Part shown: piece after piece, positions 11,864 through 20,798 of the stretch
How positions within the stretch are numbered: the first letter of the stretch is position 1
Layout: each line of letters opens with the position of its first letter
Assembly (NCBI GenBank): GCA_032622095.1
Contig: CP136066.1
Coordinates: 146,971,559 to 147,035,558, forward strand
Source of the DNA: Siphonodentalium dalli
Lineage: Eukaryota > Mollusca > Scaphopoda > Gadilida > Siphonodentaliidae
Direction of reading: 5' to 3'
DNA: 64,000 bases
Notes under the pieces: model-generated
Told to the model about the DNA's origin: nothing
The model's database searches: none
The model's input: only the letters and a program-made list of their open reading frames with translations
Position numbers and translations under genes: made by a program

Positions 11864-12165
11864 GGCGCAATTTTAACGCTTCTTAAGTAAGTGACCTTTC
11901 CGTTCGAAAAGTAACGGCCGTTCTGGTGCAGTTTGAATATATAGGAGTGAAGGTGATTTAAACTGACGAAATTCATATATAGTTTCAGATTTAAGTTTTC
12001 TGAGTTGCTGTATTGAGCAGCCTCGATGAACACGAGATTGAAAGAGAATGTTACAAGCTTCATTAATATCATGTTGATCTGAACAAATTCTGAGAAAGCG
12101 GATAATTTGAGATTTGATGAGGCCATTAACAAGTCTAGGGGGATGAAATGAGCTTTTATGTATTA
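11864..12165 (-). pseudogene. Probable decayed upstream part of the Penelope-like element
   Basis: Immediately upstream of the endonuclease on the same strand. A different frame is open for 90 codons (11860-12132) but has no motif I recognise. Position suggests the eroded linker or reverse-transcriptase tail; the sequence alone does not prove it. Confidence 0.35.
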
Positions 12166-12290
12166 ACCCTTTCCTGGCGGGAGATGCGCTGGTGCAGCGA
12201 TACAGATCATGTGCCAGTGCATTCTCTTATATGCGCGAGTCATCCATAGGACACCTCAGATATATAAGAGAATGCACTGGGTTACAATAT
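12166..12290. repeat. Dispersed repeat and ATGCATTCTCTTATAT hairpin module
   Basis: First the AACCCTTTCCTGGCGGGAG phrase seen at 7.2 and 10.6 kb. Then a hairpin with arms CAGTGCATTCTCTTATAT and ATATATAAGAGAATGCACTG around GCGCGAGTCATCCATAGG. The same hairpin recurs at 18.2, 35.0, 35.3, 36.2, 56.8 and 57.1 kb. Confidence 0.7.
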
Positions 12291-13063
12291 AATGTCAATG
12301 TAACCACGTGATAGAAATACTATGTATATCGGAATGATACGGACTATCGAACGGGTATATATTGTGGATTTACTAAGTGAACTTTCAGACAACCACGACT
12401 CAATCGCAAGTGGACAGTTTTCCGTCGTGGGTATTAACCGATTGGACTGCGCATGCTCTCGGAAAAATTGCGAGTAAAAAATAATATTAAGTAGCACACT
12501 TTGATTTAAGATGCGAAATCGTAGTCTATCATTGGTTACACTCACATGCGACGGAATTACAGTCGTCATGTACGTAAAAATCGTAGATGGAAAGATAGTA
12601 TATAGGGTAAAGTCAATGACGTGGTTAACCATGGCTTACGAACAACCCACGATATTCTCATTTGCGACGACATCGCAATAGTATGAATAAACAATCCACG
12701 ATTTTGTCGGTCCCGATTCCTCCACTCAGGATAGCATCTTGGGTCGTCTGAACGTTCACTGCGGAAGAGATGTGCCAAATTGATACTTCAATCCGACAAG
12801 CACATTCATTCATGTGCATGCTCACTGAGATGCTGGGATATATAACGAACTACATTTATTTATTAATCTGTATACATTTAATTTTAGTATTATGTTAATT
12901 AGAATGTAATTATGATATTCAATTTGTGTTCGGTTATATAGTGTTGACTGTAAGATAAACATGGGCGATAAGTGTTGTTGAACGATTTTGTCAACATGAA
13001 AAAAACATTTAAAATGGAACTATATTTTTTCTTACGGTGTCTTTACTTCCTCTTTGGTTGTGA

Positions 13064-13314
13064 TAAGGAAATTAACACCAGATCGTTTTTCCTGGCTAAA
13101 ATGTTATTATGTGATAAAAAGGGTCTCAAGTTAGTCGCAGTTATATACGAAATTTAATAACCGAGTGCACTAAATTCGATTCGAGCCGAGCTTTAGCGAG
13201 TCTCGAATCAAATTTAGTAGACGAGGTTAATACATTTCGTATATAACTTGAGATCCTTTTTATTACATAATCACATTTTAGCCAGGAAAAAAGATATGGT
13301 GTTAATTTCCTTAA
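13064..13314. repeat. 250-bp inverted repeat downstream of ORF copy 1
   Basis: Left arm 13064-13150 (GGAAATTAACACCAGATCG, CCTGGCTAAAATGTTATTAT, GTCTCAAGTT) pairs with right arm 13230-13314. The centre is the CACTAAATTCGATTCGAGC hairpin found after all three ORFs. Relative to copies 2 and 3 the central hairpin is flipped and its flank is duplicated in inverse orientation, so copy 1 has undergone a local inverted duplication. It could terminate or process a transcript, but no such role is shown. Confidence 0.8.
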
Positions 13315-13337
13315 CATTTGCGACTCATTCTAGAGCC

Positions 13338-14225
13338 TCAATTTAAGTCTCTGAGTAATTCCGCTTGCTGCATCGAGGTTTCTGACAGAGAGACACCGAG
13401 GCTGAAGACTGACTGGAAAACAGTCTGAATGCATCCACTGACATTCAAGACGCGCATGTACTGAGGAATGATGGTTGATATGGTATTGGTTGTCGAAAGC
13501 ATCCCCTGGTAGATCTTCAGCACCTTGCTTTTGCTGAAGAATACTCTCAGAAGCAGCATACAACAGAACAAAGTCGCTAATAAGAAAAATCCGATAACAT
13601 TGAAGGCGCATTGAAAAGCTAAATGACAGATGCTCAATGTGTAAAATTTCCGAAAAGTTTCTGTTTGTGACTGTGAATAGTCCACATCCTCAATCTCCGA
13701 ATCTGTCTGAGAATAAGACTGGTCCTTATATTCTACATCCGGCATGGCGTATTTTCCTGTATTATATTTGCTTGTAACATATTTATTTGATGATTTTCCG
13801 AATATTGTCAGAACTTTCTGATTGTCGTAATTTTGCTGAGTGGAGATGAGGTGAGACAAATCACCAACGCACGGCCTGATAACAATTTGTGAGTTATTGC
13901 CCTTGGTTTTCGCTATCATGGTCAAACTAATATCCTGTTCCTGTGATCTCGTGATGGGCGATCCAAATCTTGATTCGAATACGAATGATGTATCCATGGT
14001 AACTATTCCTATGTCCAGCATGTGATTTCGCAGAGCAGTCAGTCTGATGTAATTTTCCCCAAGAAAAACACTTCCGATTTGAATCAGACCGCGCTCGCTC
14101 CTAAATAGGACCGGGAATTCCGTACTGGGTTTTGTGTCCTGTTTACTGTCCATGGGAATTGGCGATTTGCTTTTTCCGAAAAATCCGTATAGTGATGAAA
14201 CAGAATCGAAAGTTGCGCTATCCAT
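13338..14225 (-). CDS. Unrecognised membrane-anchored protein, copy 1 (295 aa)
   Basis: I do not recognise this family. The single-exon frame runs from ATGG in the context TTCGCGATGG to a stop. Residues 1-130 look soluble with no signal peptide (starts MDSATFDSVSSLYGFFGKSK). Residues 163-190 form an acidic Ser/Gln/Thr-rich linker with EIEDVD. Residues about 204-230 are one strong membrane segment containing FFLLATLFCCMLLLRVFF. A basic SKSKVLK stretch follows, then about 60 weakly amphipathic residues. This suggests a tail-region anchor with a possible palmitoylated Cys pair (221-222). It is about 91% identical by eye to copy 2. Copy 1 differs at several otherwise shared sites (Y/D, E/G and C/G near 183-207). 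Intactness in three copies argues for a real gene or an active element's gene. Function unknown. Confidence 0.7.
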   Translation of the reverse strand: MDSATFDSVSSLYGFFGKSKSPIPMDSKQDTKPSTEFPVLFRSERGLIQIGSVFLGENYIRLTALRNHMLDIGIVTMDTSFVFESRFGSPITRSQEQDISLTMIAKTKGNNSQIVIRPCVGDLSHLISTQQNYDNQKVLTIFGKSSNKYVTSKYNTGKYAMPDVEYKDQSYSQTDSEIEDVDYSQSQTETFRKFYTLSICHLAFQCAFNVIGFFLLATLFCCMLLLRVFFSKSKVLKIYQGMLSTTNTISTIIPQYMRVLNVSGCIQTVFQSVFSLGVSLSETSMQQAELLRDLN

Positions 14226-14284
14226 CGCGAAAGAGAATCAATACTTTGTCACAAACAATAATGAAATCGAATGTCTCAAAAGTC

Positions 14285-14335
14285 ACATATATACTGAAGT
14301 AAGTAAGTACATATCAAACTGGTTATATATAGCGA
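14285..14335 (-). promoter_or_regulatory. TATA-like block upstream of ORF copy 1
   Basis: On the minus strand TATATATAACCAGTTTG lies about 100 bp and CAGTATATATGTGACTTTTG about 62 bp before the start codon. Both blocks, and the TTGAGACATTCGATTTCATT that follows, are conserved before copies 2 and 3. The nearer one is well placed for a TATA box with a short 5' UTR. This is inferred from conservation only. Confidence 0.4.
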
Positions 14336-14400
14336 TTTTATGTAAAATGTGTAATTGAATTGAACCACGCTGAGCTCTTTAAGTCGGCGGTTGCATCCTG

Positions 14401-14754
14401 AAGGCTGTGATTTGTTAACGCATCAGTGTCAATAAATGAAGAGTTTAATAGAGAAGATCCATCATGTCGTGATTGTAAATATTGACCGCCCAGCATCAAC
14501 GGAGATGTTATGTGATTTGACCACAGGGGGTATCACTCAGCACTAAAGTGGTAATTAGGTGAATTGTTAAGTAGCATGTCAAAAACAGCGATGAATGGGA
14601 TAACAGCTGCCACTATCATCAACATATTTATGATCTGCTGGACAATACGGACCTTATGTAACAAAGAAATCAGCAAAGATGTCTAGTTCTGCTGTGCCTG
14701 AGGCCTTAGATGGGAAGGAATGGCGATAGATGGACGAAGTGAGGGACATTTTAG
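14401..14754. other. No gene recognised
   Basis: No supported feature. Confidence 0.5.
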
Positions 14755-14756
14755 TA

Positions 14757-15005
14757 CACTGTAAAAAATATATGTTCGGTTTTGAACACTAAAATTGCAA
14801 CATATATTGAATGCGTTCATGTGTTCAATCTTAAACACTAGCGTTCAAATTTTCCGTAACACTGGTGTTCAGATCTTAACGCCAGTGTTCATCTTATAAC
14901 ATTTGTGTTCAACACACCAGTGTTCAATAAAATTAACACTAGTGTTCAACATTTGAACGCCTAATGGTGTTCAGAACACACGCAACAGATATTAAACGCT
15001 AAATT
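14757..15005 (+). repeat. Array of AACACTRGTGTTCAA quasi-palindromes
   Basis: A self-complementary word of the type AACACTAGTGTTCAA or AACGCCAGTGTTCA recurs about ten times in 240 bp, at irregular 15-30 bp spacing, starting with CACTGTAAAAAATATATGTT. A second array lies at 16886-17290 and a lone copy at 18493-18509. The purpose is unknown. It could be a fold-back MITE or the subterminal region of a DNA transposon. Confidence 0.65.
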
Positions 15006-15956
15006 AGCGCTCGCGCAACAGTATGGCGATCAGACATATTCGTACGTTGGTGTCACCCTACTCCGTTTCACTCCATGACGTCACCAAAAACGACGTAAAA
15101 CCTCGTGGCGTTCTGACATTTTTACTGTGCCGCGTTTTTGCTATGTTTATTTTATGTGTTGTTTTCGATTATTTGTTTGTCGCCGATATCGCCATTTGTC
15201 GGGATTCCCTGTTTCTATATTTAAAACTGGCATGCTCGTAGTGAGCCTCGATTTGGAATTTTTCTCCCAGGTCAAAATACGTCAGAGTTATGACAAAAAT
15301 AGGTCGACCTACATTTTCTCCATCAGAACTCTACATCAAAGAGTCTATAGACCCCTTCGGGACCTACATAGACTCCTTCATTTGGGTATTTTTACTTATA
15401 ATTGGGAAGTTTTATCATTTTTGGTTCGTGCGAAGACCTCTTTTTATCGTGCGGGAAAAGAGAGACATTCAAAACGCGATTTCGTAATTCGACGCAATAG
15501 GCTGAATAGCCTAACCTTCAGCCGAGTTCCGGGTCAAATACGACGAATGACGTAACACAAAACAAAACGCATTTGTTGACACAAACACCGTTTGAAGAGT
15601 TTATTATTACATAAAATGATCGTTATTGATTAATTATTGATATTTATTGTTGCATATTGGCTGCTATCAATATTTACACAAATAGTATTAATTATTTCTT
15701 ATAATTGCTCCTTTGGTCAACTTTGACTATCTGAAAATGAAAATATGCCGCTGAAAAAAATGTAACCGATATTAAAGTCTCATCCTTTCGGCAACATGGA
15801 ATTGTTTTAATTACTTAAATGATTAATATAGTAATTTGCCTCTTATCTGTGATGAAATGAGAAATGGTAATTGTCTTTTTTTGCTAACATTAAATTAAAT
15901 TAAATAAATTAAGTAAAATACAGTGAAATTATTTTTTAAATTATTGTTTATTACAT
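15006..15956. other. Spacer with two overlapping unassigned open frames
   Basis: Open frames of 72 and 142 codons (15023-15241 and 15127-15555, plus strand) overlap each other and show no motif I know. The first part (to about 15560) is richer in CG dinucleotides than its surroundings. I see no splice structure or homology, so I do not call a gene. The rest is AT-rich. Confidence 0.4.
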
Positions 15957-16036
15957 TTCTTTCTGTTTATGGTGGTTTTTGACGGAGGAGAATATTTTAA
16001 AAGCATACCCGTCGCCAACGCCACCCGTATCTTTAA
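15957..16036 (-). mobile_element. Solo end of TTAA MITE family A
   Basis: About 80 bp matching only one end of the family: TTCTGTTTATGGTGGTTTTT, GACGGAGGAGAATATTTTAA, then CGCCAACGCCACCCGTATCT and TTAA (16033-16036). The rest of the element is missing. Confidence 0.75.
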
Positions 16037-16124
16037 GCTGTGTAATTACATCAGGAATCCGAGATTATTACTTATAGTTACATCTCAGTGAAAAATATAA
16101 ATATTAAAATGCTTTAAAAATGCG

Positions 16125-16185
16125 TTAAAGGGGGACTGTACACTAAATCCGGCCATGCATGGGACCATCTCCTTTTATACTCGAC
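16125..16185 (+). mobile_element. End of TTAA family D
   Basis: TTAA followed by AGGGGGACTGTACACTAAAT, then CGGCCATGCATGGGACCAT. The same sequence in reverse complement ends the element at 59.3 kb. No matching opposite end was found nearby. Confidence 0.55.
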
Positions 16186-16309
16186 AGAATATATCCAACA
16201 AATGGAGGAATTTGAGTGCAAAAACACTCATGTGCTCTATGAACGATGCAAACAACATGATAACTATAATGCAAATGAATTTATGACTCAATTATAATGA
16301 AAATTAATT

Positions 16310-16620
16310 TATGAGTCTCACATATATATAAGAGAATGTTTAGCCTAACAATATTTACAATGACCTTGTAATCCAGTCCATTCCCTTAAATATGCGAATA
16401 CATTTATATACAAATCAGCCATTAATTAATACGGAACATACAAGCAAAAGGACAACATACTACACAAAGTTGTGTAAATAAACAGACATTACACGCGCAC
16501 ACAGCCTTCGGTAAGCCCGGATAATATGAAGACATGCATTTTATTATAGAAGTATTTACACGCATTTGCACATGGTCAAAATGTTCATCAACAGCGAACA
16601 CAGTTTATGAATTATTACAT
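16310..16620 (-). repeat. Hairpin module half and reverse copy of the 6.8-kb repeat
   Basis: A TATATATAAGAGAATG half-hairpin at 16322-16340 is followed by AATACGGAACATACAAGCAA and TACTACACAAAGTTGTGTAA, GGTAAGCCCGGATAATATGA. These are the reverse complement of 6840-7050. Confidence 0.7.
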
Positions 16621-16628
16621 AGTAATTA

Positions 16629-16862
16629 CTAATATATATTATCGATAAATTTACTCATCAAGTTTCCAATATTTTGAATCCAAGCTTTACAAACACATGC
16701 ACATAGTCGTGTTAAAACTGGTAAATTAGTGCTCTTATATCGGTGGATTTCAATAACATTCTGGTATATGTTTAGTTCTAAGATCATTAAGTTTGTCACG
16801 AAGTGAAATTCATCACCAATAGCGTATTCACAGATGTTACATGTTCTAATCTTCATGCGTTA
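16629..16862 (-). mobile_element. LINE 3'-terminal coding remnant
   Basis: The 75-codon frame reads RTCNICEYAIGDEFHF near its start: the CxxC ... GDEFH signature that closes the ORF2 protein of many invertebrate LINEs, after the reverse transcriptase. The rest has the usual loosely conserved tail. Upstream there are stops and nothing like a reverse transcriptase, so this is a short dead 3' fragment. A second, better preserved tail with the same motif is at 32.4-33.1 kb. Confidence 0.65.
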
Positions 16863-16885
16863 ATGGGTCTTGTCTGCTATTGTCT

Positions 16886-17290
16886 ACACTGCAAAAATAA
16901 GTGTTCTAAAATGAACGCGTTCATACAACCGACGAGTCTAAATCGTAACGCTATGTGTTAACTCTAAACACCAGCGTTTGAGTACCAGTCGTCGAAAGAC
17001 ATATAGATCTAAAACGGTGGTGTTCTAACGTTGAACGGTGGTATTCAGTCTTTGAATAGTGGTGTTCAGTCGATGAACAGTGATGTTCAGCTAAAGTGTA
17101 ATCACTGGCGTTCAATACCGGTCTCACACGGTACCTTTCGTTTAGTGTTTCCCGTTGATCGGTTCGGAATGGAATTATATAACATATTTTCAATTATGGC
17201 ACATATAATACCACTAAACACAACAAAATGTACATTTGGCTGAGCACTAGTGTTCAATTGTGCGTTCATGGTGACTTAACATTGGCGTTA
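16886..17290 (+). repeat. Second AACACT/AGTGTT array
   Basis: Begins CACTGCAAAAATAAGTGTTC, close to the start of the first array, and contains repeated GTTGAACGGTGGTATTCAGT-type and AACACCAGCGTT-type words. The middle (17120-17230) lacks the word. Both arrays are in the same orientation about 2.1 kb apart. Confidence 0.55.
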
Positions 17291-17320
17291 AAATTGCCGT
17301 CCGTTCCGTTGCCGATTCCG

Positions 17321-17650
17321 TTAATTGCAGGAATCAACGAAAGTATTGTCATGCGCAGAAGTATTATTTTGACAACCGACCGTTTCGTGCTCTTGTAATT
17401 TTGGAGGGAAATACGCTGTTGTGTTGCATGTGTTTGATTCTAATTCTAAATAATTGCAAAGGAATACATTGTTTTTTTTAGAACAAATGACTGAATAAGT
17501 TTGTCTGTCGTTCGGCTTTGAAAGTGTGATTTCTTCATCGAAAAATGCCATGACTCGAGAAAACATTTGTTTCTCGGCATCGGCCATGTCGCTGATTTCA
17601 AAGTAACAATTAACAATCTGTGGTGAATGTTGGTTTTGGAGCACATACAT
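17321..17650 (-). other. Unassigned 109-codon open frame
   Basis: An open frame with ordinary amino-acid composition (MADAEKQMFSRVMAFFDEEI near residue 21) but no motif, splice pattern or neighbour that identifies it. Another frame on the same strand is open for 78 codons across part of it, so chance is not excluded. If real it could be an exon or a transposon fragment. Confidence 0.2.
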
Positions 17651-18169
17651 TTTGCTGTCAAATCAGCGCATATAGTGACCAACAGTGTTAATGAACAATG
17701 GCCTGTTACAATGGATTAATGTACACCGATGCGTGATCCAATGCCGCGATAGAGTGGACAAAGCGAGCTGACTGTCGTGATTCTAGGAGAACACTCGATG
17801 TGCATGAACTATGACACGGTCAGCTGACCTGGAGAACATTATCATTCGACCTCTTGGCTTGATATCACCGTCGGATGAGGACACTTTTGGGAGACCTCTA
17901 TCCCACCATGCACACACCAACATGCATGTACATTTACGGTGATATTGGCCATATATTGTTATCATTAAACAACTCATCATTTTAACACTTCGCTGTCACT
18001 TCCAAATTACCACAGTTAGAACTAGGCTTACGTTCTAACAAATTACAAGCCTAGAAAGTTACAAATGATTCATCAGATTTTCGCTTGCACCGCTTGTACA
18101 TGACATGCGGAAATTATCCTTAAACGATCCATTATCGAATGTATACGCAGTACTGTAGTCTTCACATCC
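17651..18169. other. No gene recognised
   Basis: No supported feature. Confidence 0.5.
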
Positions 18170-18174
18170 ATTGC

Positions 18175-18335
18175 ATAAAGTCCATAGGGAGCCTCGCATA
18201 TATAAGAGCATGCACTGGATTAGGCATACAAGGTGAAGGTAAATTGTTTTAGGCCAATGTGTTATCTTATACACGCAAGGCTCCCTATGGGGGAACTCGC
18301 ATATACATGTATAAGAGAATGCATTGACACAGGGT
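18175..18335. repeat. ATGCATTCTCTTATA hairpin module
   Basis: Two arms, CTCGCATATATAAGAGCATG (18192-) and CTCGCATATACATGTATAAG, separated by about 100 bp that includes CCAATGTGTTATCTTATAC. It is a diverged member of the hairpin family seen best at 35.0-35.4 kb. Confidence 0.6.
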
Positions 18336-18530
18336 CTTCGCAAAATTTCAGGAAACTCCAGTCATGAAAAGGGTATACGGTTATTCCCCGTGGGGTACAT
18401 TTAAGGTAATAAAATATATTCAATTCTAGTTTGTGGTTGCGTTGAACATCAGTATTTACCTCCTGTCAGCGTTCACAATTATTATTAAAATCTTAACACT
18501 AGTGTTCAAAATTGCACAATACAATGCTAT

Positions 18531-19056
18531 TTAAAGATACGGGCGGTGTTGGCGGTGGGTATGCTATTAAAATATTCTCCTCCGTCAAAAACCACCATAA
18601 ACAGAAAGAATAGTAAAATATAGACAGACTTTGTTCTTACACCAATCAGAAATATGACATAAACAGTATTTCTGTCAATTTTTCCCCCTTTGTTATGTAA
18701 ACAAATGCAAAAAACGTTACGTTTTCTGGCTTTTGTTTAGATCCGGATATGGTAAACATAAAGAGCGTTATTTGTTACTGTTTTCCTGGTTTGGAAATAA
18801 TAAAGAGCGTTTATGTAATTTGTGTGTGATTAACCAATAGAATTGCGCTGTGTTATGTGAACAGAAGCACAACTTCTGTAACACGAGCAGGCTCTTGTTT
18901 ACGTACACCGTCGTACGTCTTGACGTCAATATACTATTTACGCGCTGATTATGTTTGGCATATGAACAAAACTATACATATTTTAATATTCCTTCTGTTT
19001 ATGACGATTTGAACAAATGTGAATATTTCTGCAACGAACGCCACCCGTGCCTTTAA
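18531..19056 (+). mobile_element. TTAA MITE family A, complete copy
   Basis: A 518-bp element between TTAA duplications at 18531-18534 and 19053-19056. The left end reads AGATACGGGCGGTGTTGGCG and the right end, inverted, reads AGGCACGGGTGGCGTTCG. The interior has no coding capacity. TTAA duplications with ends starting AGG point to the Kolobok (T2-type) superfamily; piggyBac also uses TTAA but its ends usually start with C. A copy in opposite orientation is at 32513-33039. Confidence 0.85.
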
Positions 19057-19084
19057 TTCGGATTATGCATCTAAGTGATAATAT

Positions 19085-19415
19085 ATGTTCTAGAGGTCAA
19101 GTCGGAGAGCCAGATGAAGTTTGGGATCAATCAGATTAAACATGATGGCTGTGTATGTGGCATGCCGGGTGATTTAGTCATGCACTGAGTATACTCCAAG
19201 ACGACTGTCGGCAGCCATGTTTTAACACTAAATCCAGAACAATTTGATAGCTCCTATCTATAGAGGTCACACGGAAGATTCATATGAAGTTTGGAATGAA
19301 TTTGATGAAAAGTGTTGCCATAGAGGTAGGGTGTGGACAATTGTTTGATCGTGAACAGAGTAAAATCCAAGATGGCTCTCAGTCATGTTTTGATTGAAAT
19401 TTGGTGTTTGTTGTC
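19085..19415 (-). repeat. Diverged 164-bp satellite units
   Basis: Two old units with GAGGTCACACGGAAGATTCA, GATTTAGTCATGCACTGAGT and GAGTAAAATCCAAGATGGCT, matching the reverse-orientation satellite copy at 57.6-58.1 kb more closely than the array at 2.6 kb. Confidence 0.65.
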
Positions 19416-19599
19416 AGCATAGACAAACTCTAGTTTCATAACAAGAAATTGAGTATATGAGCTTTATTATGCAGTTCGGTTATATCCTTCGGCGGTTACC
19501 ATGGTTCTTGACGAATTCACAGAGTTAAATTTGATCAACGTTAGTACGTTACTATATTCAAGCGTAGGTTTGATACACTTTCGTCTTCTTTTAAGTGTA

Positions 19600-19871
19600 T
19601 AAAGCCCGGATGAATGTATTTCCCGTATTGAGGACCTATTCTGATCCCCGGGAATTATTTCGCTATCAACGCCCTATTTTGATCCCCGGAACAGACAGTC
19701 TGAATAAATCCAGTCTATTTAAAAGCTACATGTTCGATAGCTTGAAACTTACAGCAGGTAATCCCACTACATCAAAAAATGTACGACGGTGTCAACCAAC
19801 CAAAACTCGCGGTGTGACTCGGTCGAATGTATTTAGCCATTCGGAGGATAGTCACGTGGAGATGATTAATG
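19600..19871 (+). repeat. Dispersed segments shared with 23.5 and 25.8 kb
   Basis: TTTTGATCCCCGGAACAGAC to TTACAGCAGGTAATNCCACT recurs at 23493-23560. CCAACCAACCAAAACTCGCG followed by GTGTGACTCGGTCGAA recurs at 25767-25800. The 100-codon frame across this block is therefore a repeat shadow. Confidence 0.7.
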
Positions 19872-20798
19872 CGAAGTTGGACAGCGTATGCTCATGAAAA
19901 GATCGAGAGTAAAAAATAATATCAAGAATTTTTATTTTAGATGCGAAATCGTAGCCTATCCTTGGTTACATCCACTTGCGACGGAATTACAGTCGTCCTG
20001 TACGTAAAAATAATAGATGGAAAGATAGTATAGGGTAGTCAATGACGTGGTTAACCATTGCTCATAAATATGCGGCGACATCGCAAAAGTGTGATTAAAC
20101 TATATCCACGATTTTGTCGGTCCCGATTCATCACTTACGATAGAATCTTGGTCGTCTGAACGTTCACTGAGAGTGCGGAAGAGATGTGACAATTTGATAC
20201 TTCAATCCTACAAACACGTGCATTCAAGTGCTTATTAATTGGGAGATATAGCGAACTGCATTTATTTATTAATCTGTATACATTTAATAAAACAAAAATA
20301 AATTAAGACATAATCAACTTTATCACATAATTAGCTCCTAAACCCGACCTCATATTTGTTTAGTAAGACACACGGGTAGTATCGGCACGTGCAATGATAT
20401 CGATCAACGTTATTATTATATAATAGAATATAATTATGATAATCAATTTGTTTTGGGTTATTTAGTGTTGACTGTGAGATAAACAGAGGTGATAAGGGTG
20501 CTTGAACAATTTTGTCAACATGAAAAGACACATTTAAAAAGGAACTCCATTTGTTCTTGAAGGTGTCTTTTGAAGGTTTCCTTGTATAACCCCAGCCGTT
20601 TAGATATGGTTTGTTCTTGCTAAAATGTGATTATGTGATAAAAAAGATATCAAATCGTCACAATTTTCTTCACGAAGAGATATATTAACCTCGTCCACTA
20701 AATTAATTCGAGCATCGCTAGATCTCGGCTCGAATGGAATTTAGTGCACTCGGTTAATAAATTTCTTATAGAATTGCGACTCATTCGAGGTCATCTAT

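Larger units (their letters stand above)
12300..14400 (-). repeat. Duplicated unit 1 carrying the 295-codon ORF
   Basis: This block is homologous to 19872-21885 and 28000-30340. Shared markers outside the ORF include TATATCGGAATGATNCGGAC, CACGACTCAATCGCAAGTGG, GATGCGAAATCGTRGYSTAT, CCACGATTTTGTCGGTCCCG and the GATTCGAGC hairpin. The ORF starts near the high-coordinate end on the minus strand and the remaining ~1 kb lies downstream of its stop. No terminal repeats were found, so it is not clear whether the unit is a segmental duplication or a mobile element. Confidence 0.75.

Noticed and set aside
13338-14225. Possible relation of the three-copy family to membrane-bound mitochondrial ubiquitin ligases (BAM domain)
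   Set aside because: A loose NNS...RP...LS.LI resemblance only; there is no RING finger after the membrane segment, so I do not support it.
14134-14358. 74-codon plus-strand frame
   Set aside because: Antisense shadow of the N-terminus of ORF copy 1.
15127-15555. 142-codon plus-strand frame
   Set aside because: Overlaps another open frame, no motif, no splice or promoter evidence.
19595-19897. 100-codon plus-strand frame
   Set aside because: Built from segments repeated at 23.5 and 25.8 kb.
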